Shown here: one piece after another, positions 38,068 to 46,963 of the stretch
Position numbering within the stretch: the stretch's first letter is position 1
How the letters are laid out: each line of letters opens with the position of its first letter
DNA from: Alphaproteobacteria bacterium
Lineage (GTDB): Bacteria; Pseudomonadota; Alphaproteobacteria; CAAHEQ01; UBA3637
NCBI GenBank assembly: GCA_015062395.1
Contig: SUUS01000006.1
Location: 1 to 63,338, forward strand
Reading direction: 5' to 3'
Length of the DNA stretch: 63,338 nucleotides
The notes under the pieces: generated by a model
The model's input: only the letters and a program-made list of their open reading frames with translations
The model's database searches: none
Told to the model about the DNA's origin: nothing
Made by a program: the position numbers and the translations under genes

Positions 38068-39825
38068 ATGAACGTAAAAGATAAGTATATTGAGTTTTTT
38101 AAATCAAAGGGACATACTCAAATACCATCGGCCCCTGTTGTTCCAGAAAACGACCCTTCTGTTTTGTTTAATACTGCTGGTATGCAACCTTTAGTCCCTT
38201 ATTTAAAAGGACAAAAGCATCCTTATGGAACTCGGTTGTGCGATTACCAAAAATGTTTAAGAACAAATGATTTGGACAGCGTGGGCGATACAACTCATCA
38301 TACTTTTTTTGAAATGTTAGGAAATTGGAGCCTTGGCGATTATTTTAAAAAAGAAAGTATTACATGGAGTTTTGAATTTTTAACTCAAACATTGGAAATT
38401 CCAACCGAGCGTTTAGCTGTCAGTGTTTTTAAAGGAAATTCAATAGTTCAAGCTGATACAGAAACAGCAGAAACTTGGCGTTCTTTGGGAATTTCAGAAA
38501 AAAGAATTAAGTATTTAGGTGAAGAAGATAACTGGTGGCCCAATATGGAAGCTGTAGGACCTTGTGGACCAGATACAGAAATTTTTTATTGGCGTAGCAA
38601 CGATCCAATACCTGAAGAATTTAATCCCGAAGATGATCGTTGGGTTGAAATTTGGAATAATGTATTTATGCAATACATGCATAATGAAGATGGTTCTTTT
38701 GTCGAATTGCCTCAAAAGAATGTTGATACTGGTATGGGTTTCGAACGAATTACTTCTGTATTAGAAGGTGTCACAGATAATTATAAATCATCTATTTGGT
38801 CCGATGTTATCAGAAAAATAGAAGATGTTTCTGGAAAACCGTATGAAGGAAACGAAAAATCTATGCGAATTATTGCTGACCATATGAGAAGTGCCGTCTT
38901 TATCAGTGCTGATCCAGCTGGTATTAAACCCAGTAATACAGATCAAGGATACGTTTTAAGACGTTTGCTTCGCAGAACGATTCGTTATGCTCGTATGCTT
39001 GATATAGACATTCAAAGTGATTGGGATAAACAAATTTCAGAATTGATAATTTCTAAATACGAAAATTATTATTCTGAAATTAAAGACAATAAAATGGTTG
39101 TTTTGGATGTTTTATCGAATGAAAAAAATAAATTTGCCAAAACTCTGGATAAGGGATTGAAGGAGTTTGAAAAGGTTATAGCCAATTTAAAAAATTCAAC
39201 ATTGGACAAAGATGCTGCTTTCCGTTTATATGATACATTTGGTTTCCCTTTGGAATTGACTTTAGAATTAGCTAAAGAAAAAAACATCAGTGTTGATATT
39301 GATGGATTTAAAGAAAAATTTTTAGAGCATCAAAATAAAAGCCGTCAGGGTTCGGAAGCAAAGTTTAAAGGTGGTTTATCAGGAAATGGAGAATTGGAAA
39401 CAAAATATCATACAGCAACCCATCTTTTAAATGCGGCACTTAAGTTGATAGTAAATCAAAACATCCATCAAAAAGGTTCAAATATAACGGCAGAACGCAT
39501 GCGATTTGATTTTAACTGCGACCATAAATTAACAGAAGAAGAAAAACAAAAAGTTGAACAACTTGTTAACACGTGGATTCAGCAAGAATTACCTGTGACA
39601 GTGACAGAAATGGATAAAGCTATGGCAATTCAAAGTGGTGCAGAATGTTCTTTTATTGACAGATATCCTGACAAAGTTACTGTTTATACAATAGAAAATG
39701 TTTCTAAAGAACTTTGTGGAGGTCCACATGTTAAAAATACACGTGAATTAGGCAAGTTTAAAATCAAAAAAGAAGAAGGTATTTCAGCTGGCGTCCGAAG
39801 AATTAAAGCCATTTTGGAAGGATAG
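38068..39825 (+). CDS. alaS: Alanyl-tRNA synthetase, short form without the C-Ala domain
   Basis: 585 residues instead of the usual about 870. The class II catalytic core is complete: motif 1 region 'NDPSVLFNTAGMQPLVPYL', motif 2 'FEMLGNWSLGDYF', 'GPCGPDTEIFYW', 'DTGMGFERI' and 'DQGYVLRRLLRRTIRYA'. The editing domain has HTATHLLNAAL (HxxxH) and the zinc Cys/His set CGGPHV. The protein ends right after the editing domain (GVRRIKAIL), so the coiled coil and DHHA1 (C-Ala) regions are missing. A stop codon directly follows and I see no continuation in other frames, so this looks like a natural short type, as in many Patescibacteria. Another full-length copy may exist elsewhere. Confidence 0.93.
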   Translation: MNVKDKYIEFFKSKGHTQIPSAPVVPENDPSVLFNTAGMQPLVPYLKGQKHPYGTRLCDYQKCLRTNDLDSVGDTTHHTFFEMLGNWSLGDYFKKESITWSFEFLTQTLEIPTERLAVSVFKGNSIVQADTETAETWRSLGISEKRIKYLGEEDNWWPNMEAVGPCGPDTEIFYWRSNDPIPEEFNPEDDRWVEIWNNVFMQYMHNEDGSFVELPQKNVDTGMGFERITSVLEGVTDNYKSSIWSDVIRKIEDVSGKPYEGNEKSMRIIADHMRSAVFISADPAGIKPSNTDQGYVLRRLLRRTIRYARMLDIDIQSDWDKQISELIISKYENYYSEIKDNKMVVLDVLSNEKNKFAKTLDKGLKEFEKVIANLKNSTLDKDAAFRLYDTFGFPLELTLELAKEKNISVDIDGFKEKFLEHQNKSRQGSEAKFKGGLSGNGELETKYHTATHLLNAALKLIVNQNIHQKGSNITAERMRFDFNCDHKLTEEEKQKVEQLVNTWIQQELPVTVTEMDKAMAIQSGAECSFIDRYPDKVTVYTIENVSKELCGGPHVKNTRELGKFKIKKEEGISAGVRRIKAILEG

Positions 39826-39907
39826 TTTTATAGAATATAAAACCATCGCAAAACTTTGTGACGGCAAATAAACTAAATTTCACGTTGTAATATTTTTAAA
39901 TACTATA

Positions 39908-39958
39908 AAAGCAAGCAGTAACAAAAAAGAAGCTTCTATTTTGTTTATTGCTTGCTTT
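39908..39958. terminator. Bidirectional terminator between alaS and the aminotransferase gene
   Basis: AAAGCAAGCA (39908-39917) pairs with TGCTTGCTTT (39949-39958), with additional inner pairing. It includes the last codons of the opposing aminotransferase gene. Confidence 0.55.
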
Positions 39959-41150
39959 GTAATGTATAACCTGGATAAGCTTTCAATGCTTCCCCCAAAA
40001 TATAAATAGCGTCTTTCAGTTCTTCTGAATTCAGAACATAAGCCAATCTGGCTTCATTTACACCATGCGCAGGATTTTTATAAAAACCATTACCAGGGGC
40101 AAACATAACCGTTTTTCCATCAATATCAAAATTTTTCAAGGTCCAAATTGCAAATTTTTCAGCATCATCAACAGGCAAAGAAACCATTACATAAAAAGCG
40201 CCCTTTGGTTCGCTTGCAACAACACCTGGAAGTTTTGATAAAGCTGTTGCGATAGTATCACGACGCTTTTTATACTCTTGATTTACTTCTTCAAAATAAC
40301 TGGGTGAAACATCATACAAAGCAGCAGCCCCAACTTGTTCCAAAGTAGGACAACATAACCGAGCTTGACAGCATTTTATAATTTCTTTTATAAAATCTTT
40401 ATTCTTGCAGATTATACAACCGATACGAGCGCCACAAGCACTAAAACGTTTTGAAACAGAATCTATCACAATCAAATTATTATCCAACTCTGACATACTT
40501 GCAAAACTGTGATAAACTCCGTCATAAACGAATTCACGATAGACTTCATCTGCAATAAGAGCCAAGTCATACTTCAAAACAATACGAGAAATCATTTTCA
40601 TTTCTTCTTCAGTATAAACGACACCCGTAGGATTACCAGGATTAGTAAGTAATATCGCTTTAGTTTTAGGAGTAATGCGCGCCTCTATTTCTTCTTCACG
40701 TGGAAGATGATAGCCCTCTTCTACTCGAGTTTGTATTGAGTTAATAGTCGCTCCTAATTGTTTAGCAAAAGTAGTATAATTTGCATAGTATGGCTCAAAG
40801 ACCATAATTTCATCAGCTGCATCACAAAGAGCCATCGCTGCAAAAATTAATGCTTCACTGCCTCCATTAGTGATAATTATATCTTCCAACTCGTAATTAA
40901 TCTCTTTTTCTGCATAGTATTTTTGAATTGCTTTAATTAATTCTGTCTCTCCTTTGGAATCACTGTAAGCAATGATTTCGGACTTATAATTGCGAATGAG
41001 CTCCATAAATTGAGGAGGCGTTGTAATATCTGGTTGACCGATATTTAAATGGTAAACCTTTTTTCCTATAGCTTTAGCCTCACTTGCATAGGGTACCAAC
41101 TTTCTAATTGGAGAAGATGATAAATTTTGTATTCTAAAAGATAATTTCAT
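39945..41150 (-). CDS. PLP-dependent class I/II aminotransferase (aspartate/tyrosine type)
   Basis: 401 residues. 'SPIRKLVPYASEAKAIGKKVYHLNIGQPD' at the N-terminus, substrate/PLP residues in 'ITNGGSEALIFAAMAL', 'NPGNPTGVVY' (Asn contact to PLP), 'LIADEVYREFVYDG' (Asp-Glu-x-Tyr) and the Schiff-base Lys in 'DSVSKRFSACGARIGC'. C-terminal Arg is in 'NEARLAYVL'. This is the aspartate-aminotransferase-like subgroup Ib; the amino acid used cannot be told. It is monocistronic; its 790-bp upstream region is non-coding. Confidence 0.9.
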   Translation of the reverse strand: MKLSFRIQNLSSSPIRKLVPYASEAKAIGKKVYHLNIGQPDITTPPQFMELIRNYKSEIIAYSDSKGETELIKAIQKYYAEKEINYELEDIIITNGGSEALIFAAMALCDAADEIMVFEPYYANYTTFAKQLGATINSIQTRVEEGYHLPREEEIEARITPKTKAILLTNPGNPTGVVYTEEEMKMISRIVLKYDLALIADEVYREFVYDGVYHSFASMSELDNNLIVIDSVSKRFSACGARIGCIICKNKDFIKEIIKCCQARLCCPTLEQVGAAALYDVSPSYFEEVNQEYKKRRDTIATALSKLPGVVASEPKGAFYVMVSLPVDDAEKFAIWTLKNFDIDGKTVMFAPGNGFYKNPAHGVNEARLAYVLNSEELKDAIYILGEALKAYPGYTLQSKQ

Positions 41151-41871
41151 AAAGTACTGTTCCTTTTAATAAATAATTTCATTGGGTTAAAAATAAAAAA
41201 ATTGTTTTTTTCTATAACTCACAGACCTTATTTACAGATACTTTAGCTTTCTTGAAAAAAAGCACCCATCTAGTCGTATAAAATCATGTGAAAAAAATAA
41301 AGGTTAAATAAATTTATTCGGTAACATATAACTTCTAACAAGTCAATAGATGTTCCAAACTTTAAATCCGAGCAAATCGACAGGAATTTTGATAATCTTT
41401 TCTTATCCTAGGAAGATAATTAAGCAAAAACTACTCAAAGTAGTTTGCTTTTGGAAGAAAGATTCCTAATTGTTTTCTTATGACAAAAAATACAACCCGC
41501 AATAAAGACTGCCTATCTTGAAAATCTAAACCTCTACCAAATTGGCGAACAATCCTGATTTGGAATACATATTTTATCAAAAACTGGCAAGAATTTTACA
41601 CTTACCTTTGATTTTTTATTTTTCTATGTAATTAATTCTGTATGTTGTATTTTTAAAACAATTAGTTACCTTAAATATCTACCCCCATTTGAGTTTTTTT
41701 ATTTTAATTATTGCAATTTGTCTTAAGGATATAACACATATGTAAGTTAATGTCAAGTCGCTTAAGAAAAAAACAAAAACATACTGTCAATAATAATTGA
41801 TAATTTTTCAAAATAAAAATTTCCCCCACAAACAAAAAATTAAAAACAAATTTTTTTAACAAAAAATCGAA
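41151..41871. other. Long AT-rich non-coding stretch
   Basis: No open frame with coding character was found on either strand. One hairpin stands out at 41423-41450 (GCAAAAACTACT-CAA-AGTAGTTTGC). Otherwise I see only A/T runs and no tRNA or recognisable riboswitch. It marks the junction between the housekeeping part and the accessory region. Confidence 0.5.
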
Positions 41872-41900
41872 TTGCTTAAAGTGCTTAAATATGTTATAAT
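41872..41900 (+). promoter_or_regulatory. Promoter of the metallopeptidase-like gene
   Basis: TTGCTT (41872-41877), 17-bp spacer, TATAAT (41895-41900), with TG one base upstream of the -10 (extended). Confidence 0.75.
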
Positions 41901-41941
41901 AATTATTATTGAACGGAATTTAATTTTAAAAGGTCTTTGAA

Positions 41942-43630
41942 ATGGGTTTATTAGATTTATTAAAATTAACAAAAAAAAAGAAAGAAAATCTTGGATTGCC
42001 GAGTTTTATTTCCGATAAGTTTGATATAACTGGCACACCAAAAGAAGTCGAAGAAGTCCGTTATAACCTAGCTCGAATATACCAAATGACTGCAGGTCAA
42101 GAACTGTTAGAAAGTTTATCTAAAAATCAAAAAATAAAAATATCACTTGATTTAAATGATAAAAATGCGTCAGGTCTGCACACTGAAGACCATCACGTTC
42201 ATTTAAACAAGCCAATATATTTGTCGACACTTTATCACGAATTGGTTCACGAAAGACAATCTCAACACAATGTAAACTTTGTTAATGCATTGCTGCCAGA
42301 GGATGCTTTTTTGAGCAAAGTAATGTGTGAAATGGATGCTCTTATCAGTACAGAATATGCATGCCTGAAACATGACATACAAAATAATTCCGAAGATTTG
42401 GCTGTATATAAAAACGATAACCAATCCGATATTGGATTTTTATATCAAACATATTTAACGCAAAAGGCAAAAACAAATTCAAGTGATGAAGAAGCTTTGC
42501 TTTTTGCCAAAAAAGAATTAGCCATGCGTTATTTTGAATACTTGCCGTCAATTCGACAAGAAATACAGAACACAAAAAGCAATTTAACGCACTCGGAAGA
42601 TGTTGTTGTAAAAAATCTGGCAGAAAATCAAAATATGTCAAAATCTGAAGAAGGACATCGAAAAAATATTATAAAATGGTTTCAGGCATATCAAGAAGAG
42701 TTCCAAGCCTCCTCTAATCTGGCTATTTCTAACCATCCAAAAACAGACAGGACAGAAATGTTTGATTATTATAAAAAACGGTTAAACCTTGACTGTAATT
42801 ATGATGACATTTTTAACAGATTTTTTGCTTGTAAAATTCAAACGCAGCAAATCGATGAAAAAATAAAAAACATTCTAAAAGATGGAAAAATTTTTGCTTC
42901 AATTACTGAAATGGATGCTGGAAAAGAAATAAATTTTTACTATTCTGATTCAGACAAAATCAGATATAGTCGAATAGAACACTCAAAAAGCGATTTTTCA
43001 ATAAAAGAGTTTGATGAAGAAAGTCAGCTTTTGATGCGAGATGGTAAAGTTAAGGATCATAAATTCATCAGCTGTACCGAGTATTATGAAACTGGACAGG
43101 TGTATTCCAGAACTTCATATAATGAAGATGGTAAACGAACTTATACGAATTATTATGAAAGAAATGGAATGCCTACAGGACGAATACAGTACGACCGAAA
43201 TGAAAATTTTTGCCAATATGAAGAAATAAAAGATGGCAAATTTATAAAGTCAAAACCAATACATAAGCAAACGGCACGAGCTCTTTTAGGTGGATTGCTG
43301 ATATTAGGTGGCGTTATGGCTAGCTGGCTGACAAACACAAAAGAAACCAAACAAACTTCACCTAAAACCGAATATAGGGAAACCTCAACACATTCAAAAG
43401 ACGATATTTCAATTCAACCTCCAACCCTACAGATAAATAAAGATTATGGTAAACCAGAGGATAAACCTGCTATTTTAACCAGCTCGTCAGGCGCGACTTA
43501 TAAAAATTACGGAAAACCGACTGAACATCCAGAATTTTTATCTGACAGAGTAAAAAACGAGGCAAAAAATACAAAAAGAACTGGTAAAGTGGATTTAAGC
43601 ATTATAATCCAATCAAAAAAAACGCACTAA
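41942..43630 (+). CDS. Putative zinc metallopeptidase with repeat-type C-terminal region and membrane anchor
   Basis: 562 residues. 'LSTLYHELVHERQSQHN' (about 94-110) contains HExxH (His99, Glu100, His103), as in the DUF6782-type putative metallopeptidase domain; a candidate third ligand is Glu132 or Asp134 in 'MCEMDALIS'. After a helical middle part comes a region (about 345-430) with short Tyr/Gly repeats 'EYYETGQVYSRTSYNEDGKRTYTNYY', like MORN/antitoxin-type repeats. A membrane helix follows (about 446-462, ALLGGLLILGGVMASWL), then a Pro/Thr tail with a repeated 'YGKP'. There is no signal peptide. The layout suggests an anchored or delivered effector; function unproven. Confidence 0.75.
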   Translation: MGLLDLLKLTKKKKENLGLPSFISDKFDITGTPKEVEEVRYNLARIYQMTAGQELLESLSKNQKIKISLDLNDKNASGLHTEDHHVHLNKPIYLSTLYHELVHERQSQHNVNFVNALLPEDAFLSKVMCEMDALISTEYACLKHDIQNNSEDLAVYKNDNQSDIGFLYQTYLTQKAKTNSSDEEALLFAKKELAMRYFEYLPSIRQEIQNTKSNLTHSEDVVVKNLAENQNMSKSEEGHRKNIIKWFQAYQEEFQASSNLAISNHPKTDRTEMFDYYKKRLNLDCNYDDIFNRFFACKIQTQQIDEKIKNILKDGKIFASITEMDAGKEINFYYSDSDKIRYSRIEHSKSDFSIKEFDEESQLLMRDGKVKDHKFISCTEYYETGQVYSRTSYNEDGKRTYTNYYERNGMPTGRIQYDRNENFCQYEEIKDGKFIKSKPIHKQTARALLGGLLILGGVMASWLTNTKETKQTSPKTEYRETSTHSKDDISIQPPTLQINKDYGKPEDKPAILTSSSGATYKNYGKPTEHPEFLSDRVKNEAKNTKRTGKVDLSIIIQSKKTH

Positions 43631-43696
43631 AAAAACGGATTACTCAAATCGGATATTTCTTGGAAAACCAATCCCCCTAAACGAATTAAATTTTTT

Positions 43697-43726
43697 TATT
43701 GGCTGGATAGGTCTGGTAATAAACGA
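43697..43726 (-). repeat. tRNA-3'-end-like repeat, fragment E
   Basis: Minus strand: TTACCAGACCTATCCAGCCA followed by AATAAAA. This is a diverged copy of the edge of the recurring unit. The stop codon of the acetyltransferase gene lies about 10 bp away. Confidence 0.6.
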
Positions 43727-43735
43727 CAATTGTTG

Positions 43736-44269
43736 TTATCTGGTTTTATTTTGTAATGCAATTATATAAACAATATCCATGTCAACACACTTTTTTACTT
43801 TTCCACCATTCTTTTCCATAACGCGACAAGAAGCTAAATTACCTTTTAATGCCGTTCCTTCTATTTCTGATAATCCAAGTTTTTCTGCTTCCCTCTTAAT
43901 AAAAGATACAAATTGTGTTGCATAACCTTTTCCTCTATGTTTTGGGGAAATCATGTATGCGAAATGACCTGCTCTGTTTTTGATGGAGGCTGTATTTAGA
44001 AAAGGTCTGAACTTTCCAAAACCGACTGGAACGTCATTATCAAAGATAATATATATTGTCTGAGGCACTTTCCCATCGGGAAATTCTTTCATCCCTTTTG
44101 CACTTTCAAGACTACGACGGTTCATCTTTTTACAAAATTCATCAAATTCAAGACGAGTCATTCCATGAGCGTGATTTGTTGCTTCTGCTTCTTTTTCAGG
44201 AATTTCTTGAAACATCAGATATACATTCTCGTTTTCTTTTTCTTGTATTGACCTAATCAAAACGGGCAT
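43736..44269 (-). CDS. GNAT-family N-acetyltransferase
   Basis: 177 residues with the GCN5 fold: 'PQTIYIIFDNDVPVGFGKFRP', 'AGHFAYMISPKHRGKGYATQFVSFIKREAEKLG' (acetyl-CoA loop R-G-K-G-Y-A), 'EGTALKGNLASCRVMEKNGGKV'. The typical N-x2-S-x3-(I/V)-x3-(N/L)-G ending is present. The substrate is unknown. It is the outermost single gene of the cassette-like array and lies between unit fragments E and F. Confidence 0.85.
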   Translation of the reverse strand: MPVLIRSIQEKENENVYLMFQEIPEKEAEATNHAHGMTRLEFDEFCKKMNRRSLESAKGMKEFPDGKVPQTIYIIFDNDVPVGFGKFRPFLNTASIKNRAGHFAYMISPKHRGKGYATQFVSFIKREAEKLGLSEIEGTALKGNLASCRVMEKNGGKVKKCVDMDIVYIIALQNKTR

Positions 44270-44356
44270 TTTTTCCTCCTTTCAATTTAAATCCTCATAT
44301 TTTATTAAAACAAAGAACAATGATAAAAGCAATATATTTTTTAAGTAAACTTTTCT

Positions 44357-44412
44357 AGGATAAAATTTTCAATCCCAAGGCAGAAAGATTGTAAAACAAA
44401 GGATTTTTGAAT
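44357..44412 (-). repeat. Fragment F of the recurring unit (distal part only)
   Basis: Diverged match to the 3' part of the unit (TCCCAAGGCAGAAAGATTG ... AACAAAGGATTTTTGAATT on the plus strand). The hairpins and tRNA-like end are absent. Confidence 0.6.
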
Positions 44413-44446
44413 TGCAAGTTCAAAAGAAAAGAGGTTAAAATGTTCT

Positions 44447-45130
44447 TTACCCTCTCTGTCTATTTCTTTCAAAACGTAAAACGTCACTAACAAAGGAATA
44501 CTTTGCTAACGCTTTAAGGATTGATCTCTTGGTGTTCTGAGGAAAATATGGTTTTTCAACTTTCACTTTTGGACTTTGTTCTAAATGCGTAAAGCTTTTA
44601 TCTTTCAATAACGGTGGATTAAGGTAAATTAAATCCCAATTATTTTTAGGATCAAAAATAATCTGTTCCAATAAAGAATATGTTTTTTCAGTAAAATTAT
44701 TTGCTTTTAAATTTAGCAAATGCAATTTTTTGTGTTGCAAAACCTCTAAAAGAGGCTTTACTCCCTCATCAGACAAACCTATTTCTAACTGAATGTTCGT
44801 GCAAAAAGTATTGTTTTTTAATGCCTGTGCAAGCTTGTTGGCTATTTCATCCCCGTTTATTACATTATCTGAACAGATTAAGTCAAAACTTGTATCCCGA
44901 TAATCATTTCGTGATATTCTGTTTAAAACATACTTTATTTCTAAAGCTGTTGTTGGATTTGCCATTTCAAAAATAGGCGTTTTTTTATCGTTTTTTAAAA
45001 GATAAAGGAAATAATTTTTAAAAGCCTTAGGGTATTCTCTTTTTCTTCTTTGATCATGCATAAACCAAAGGATTTCTAAAGGGGAAAAATTTATTAAATA
45101 CCGAGCTTCTACAGTGCGATCTTCATACAT
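44447..45130 (-). CDS. Leucine-rich-repeat-like protein (227 aa)
   Basis: Soluble protein with no signal peptide. The middle part carries two or three repeats of the ribonuclease-inhibitor LRR type: 'NTFCTNIQLEIGLSDEGVKPLLEVLQHKKLHLLNLKANNFTEKTYSLLEQI', with 'LxLxxNxxxxxxxxxL' spacing. The N-terminus 'SPLEILWFMHDQRRKREYPKAF' and C-terminus are basic. Such LRR proteins bind other proteins and are found among effectors and immune sensors; the target is unknown. It sits between unit fragments F and G in the array. Confidence 0.65.
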   Translation of the reverse strand: MYEDRTVEARYLINFSPLEILWFMHDQRRKREYPKAFKNYFLYLLKNDKKTPIFEMANPTTALEIKYVLNRISRNDYRDTSFDLICSDNVINGDEIANKLAQALKNNTFCTNIQLEIGLSDEGVKPLLEVLQHKKLHLLNLKANNFTEKTYSLLEQIIFDPKNNWDLIYLNPPLLKDKSFTHLEQSPKVKVEKPYFPQNTKRSILKALAKYSFVSDVLRFERNRQRG

Positions 45131-45244
45131 AAAAAAAACTCCTATTTTGTTCCAAATTATATCTGAATTTGTATTTGAGTATAATCAAAATGTAAAATTT
45201 GTCAAGTTTTTATTAAAAGTATTTGAAAAAAGTCCTCATTTGAT

Positions 45245-45289
45245 GCGACTTATCTGTTTTGGCTGGAGAGGTCTGGTAATACACGGACT
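45245..45289 (-). repeat. Fragment G of the recurring unit (tRNA-like end)
   Basis: Minus strand: AGTCCGTGTATTACCAGACC then TCTCCAGCCA and the first half of the terminator hairpin. The stop codon of the 45290 gene directly overlaps its edge. The distal half of the unit is missing. Confidence 0.75.
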
Positions 45290-45772
45290 TCAATCTAAGT
45301 TGTTTTTTTGTACACGCTCTTTTAAAATACGCTTTAATTCTTCCTTGTCTTTCTCAGATAATGCTGGCAACGTAATATAAAAAGGGGTAAAACCTGTAGC
45401 AGAATTTATTTTTTGCAAAAAAGTTAGTTTATATTTAGAAACATCTTTAATATCAAGTAGCCAACAGCTTTTTGTACCGTGCATACTGAATACTCGGACA
45501 CCGACAATATCCGTCCATGGTAATTTTTCAAAATTATCAATTTGTATGTAGGTTGGTGTAATTTCTATATATGCCTTACCACTGAACAATTTTAAGCACA
45601 ACTTTATAAAGCCTAGACCAAAGAAGATTATGCCAACCCAACCAACTAATCTATAAAAAGAATCTGTGTCTTTAATCATAAAATAACCTCCGACACAGAA
45701 AACAACACAAGACAACAGTAAAAGCAAAATTTTAAACTTTTTCTCATAAAACTTGTAATATCCAGTATCCAT
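45290..45772 (-). CDS. STM3941-like membrane protein with PH-like domain
   Basis: 160 residues. Two membrane helices lie near the N-terminus (about 14-34, ILLLLLSCVVFCVGGYFMI, and 41-60, WVGIIFFGLGFIKLCL). The following domain (IEITPTYIQIDNFEKLPWTDIVGVRVF, ...TPFYITLPALSEKDKEELKRILKERV) has the strand order and the final 'I-x-L-x-x-L-(S/D)...L-x-x-I-L' helix of the STM3941/bacterial PH-like family. Function unknown. Its stop codon overlaps the edge of unit fragment G, a cassette-like arrangement. Confidence 0.75.
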   Translation of the reverse strand: MDTGYYKFYEKKFKILLLLLSCVVFCVGGYFMIKDTDSFYRLVGWVGIIFFGLGFIKLCLKLFSGKAYIEITPTYIQIDNFEKLPWTDIVGVRVFSMHGTKSCWLLDIKDVSKYKLTFLQKINSATGFTPFYITLPALSEKDKEELKRILKERVQKNNLD

Positions 45773-45863
45773 AATTATCTCCTTTTTGATAGGTTCAAGA
45801 AAACATTGATATTATAAGAGCATCAAAAAAATATGCAAGTGAAATTTCTGAGGTAAATTTTAG

Positions 45864-46048
45864 GCATCCCAAGACAGAAGCATTGAAAACAAAGGCTTTT
45901 TTGGATTTTGAGTCCGTGTAGGGCTGAAAAAAGAGCGTTTTGAAAAACTCTGTACACGGACCAGTATAAGTGCTTGTAAAATAAAGAAAAAGTCGCTAAA
46001 AATAGCGACTTATCTGTTTTGGCTGGGGTGGCTGGTAATACACGGACT
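45864..46048 (-). repeat. Recurring tRNA-Gln-derived unit, copy A
   Basis: Minus strand order: AGTCCGTGTATTA, then CCAGCCACCCCAGCCA (identical to the last 16 nt of tRNA-Gln), terminator hairpin AGTCGCTA-TTTT-TAGCGACT, a second hairpin flanked by GTCCGTGTA and TACACGGAC, and about 60 conserved bases. The unit matches copies B, C and D. Confidence 0.85.
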
Positions 46049-46056
46049 ATTTTTTC

Positions 46057-46084
46057 TTGTAATTCGTTTGTAAAGTTGTATAAT
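46057..46084 (+). promoter_or_regulatory. Promoter just outside unit A for the 46114 gene
   Basis: TTGTAA (46057-46062), 16-bp spacer, TATAAT (46079-46084), with an AAAGGAG ribosome site before the ATG. Confidence 0.65.
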
Positions 46085-46113
46085 GTACGTCATAAAGTAA
46101 AAAGGAGCAAATT

Positions 46114-46683
46114 ATGAAATTTATTGATAAAATAAAAAGTGAAAAAATCGCATCTTTGATGTGTATAAGCGGGTGTCAAACCCCCTCGTGTTTTGCAAAA
46201 GCCTATACTCCTCAATTTGGGGGCGCGTCATTTCTTTGTTTTGTTCCAGTCCTGTTATATTTGTTGTTACAATTGATCGCCAATAAGAAAAAGAAGGAAG
46301 TTTCTTTTAAAAAATTTTTTGGCTGTTTGCTTCTTGTATTACCTGTATATTTATTGATTTATTATGGTCTGTTTTGGGTGTTAGGAAAAGATTTATTAGT
46401 TGATGGTATTCGGAGTATGTCTTTCTTTTTGTACCTGTCCTTATCAGCTACTTTTCTTGTCCTGTTGTTTTTAAAAAAAGTTTCGAGGAACGCCTTCTTT
46501 TTACCTTTTTTGCTTAGCTGTATGCTTCTCTCAATTGCTTGGTTGGGTCCCATCGGTACAATAGCGGATATTTTGCTGTTATTGCTTTTATTTTCCTTTA
46601 AAAAAGTTTCTTGGGCTTTTTCTCTAATACCTTTTTTGATGCTATGTGGAGTTCTTCTTTCTTCAATTATAAGTTATTGTTAG
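46114..46683 (+). CDS. Small polytopic membrane protein, unknown function (189 aa)
   Basis: After a short basic N-terminus with three Cys (CISGCQTPSC, about 18-27) there are five to six membrane helices: about 39-54, 69-92, 102-118, 126-150 and 160-188. There is no recognisable domain. Lys/Arg clusters between helices suggest an N-in orientation. It is the only plus-strand gene in the array of single genes between unit copies and has its own promoter just outside unit A. Many small immunity or membrane-damaging defence proteins look like this, but nothing in the sequence proves such a role. Confidence 0.65.
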   Translation: MKFIDKIKSEKIASLMCISGCQTPSCFAKAYTPQFGGASFLCFVPVLLYLLLQLIANKKKKEVSFKKFFGCLLLVLPVYLLIYYGLFWVLGKDLLVDGIRSMSFFLYLSLSATFLVLLFLKKVSRNAFFLPFLLSCMLLSIAWLGPIGTIADILLLLLLFSFKKVSWAFSLIPFLMLCGVLLSSIISYC

Positions 46684-46756
46684 AAATCTATATGTGATGT
46701 TTATATAAACTCATGCTCTTTCTCATCAGAAGTTGAACTCGACAGTGTAGCTTTAT

Positions 46757-46960
46757 CTCAGGGATAAAAAATTAGTATCTCGACAAAGAGGCATTGAAAA
46801 CAAAGACTTTTTGGGATTTTGAGTCCGTGTAGGGCTGAAAAAGAGGCTTTTTGAAAAACACTATACACGGACCAATATAAGTACTTGTAAACAAAAGAAA
46901 AAGTCGCTATTTCTAGCGACTTATCTGACTTGGCTGGAGAGGTCTGGTAATACACGGACT
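46757..46960 (-). repeat. Recurring unit, copy B
   Basis: Same order as copy A but the tRNA-like end reads CCAGACCTCTCCAGCCA, implying a different U1-A72 tRNA acceptor (perhaps a second tRNA-Gln). Terminator hairpin AGTCGCTAGAAATAGCGACT. The flanking stop codon of the 46964 gene is 3 bp away. Confidence 0.85.
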
Positions 46961-46963
46961 TTA

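Noticed and set aside
41423-41450. Hairpin considered as an IS200/IS605 end
   Set aside because: No TnpA or TnpB gene nearby and only one hairpin.
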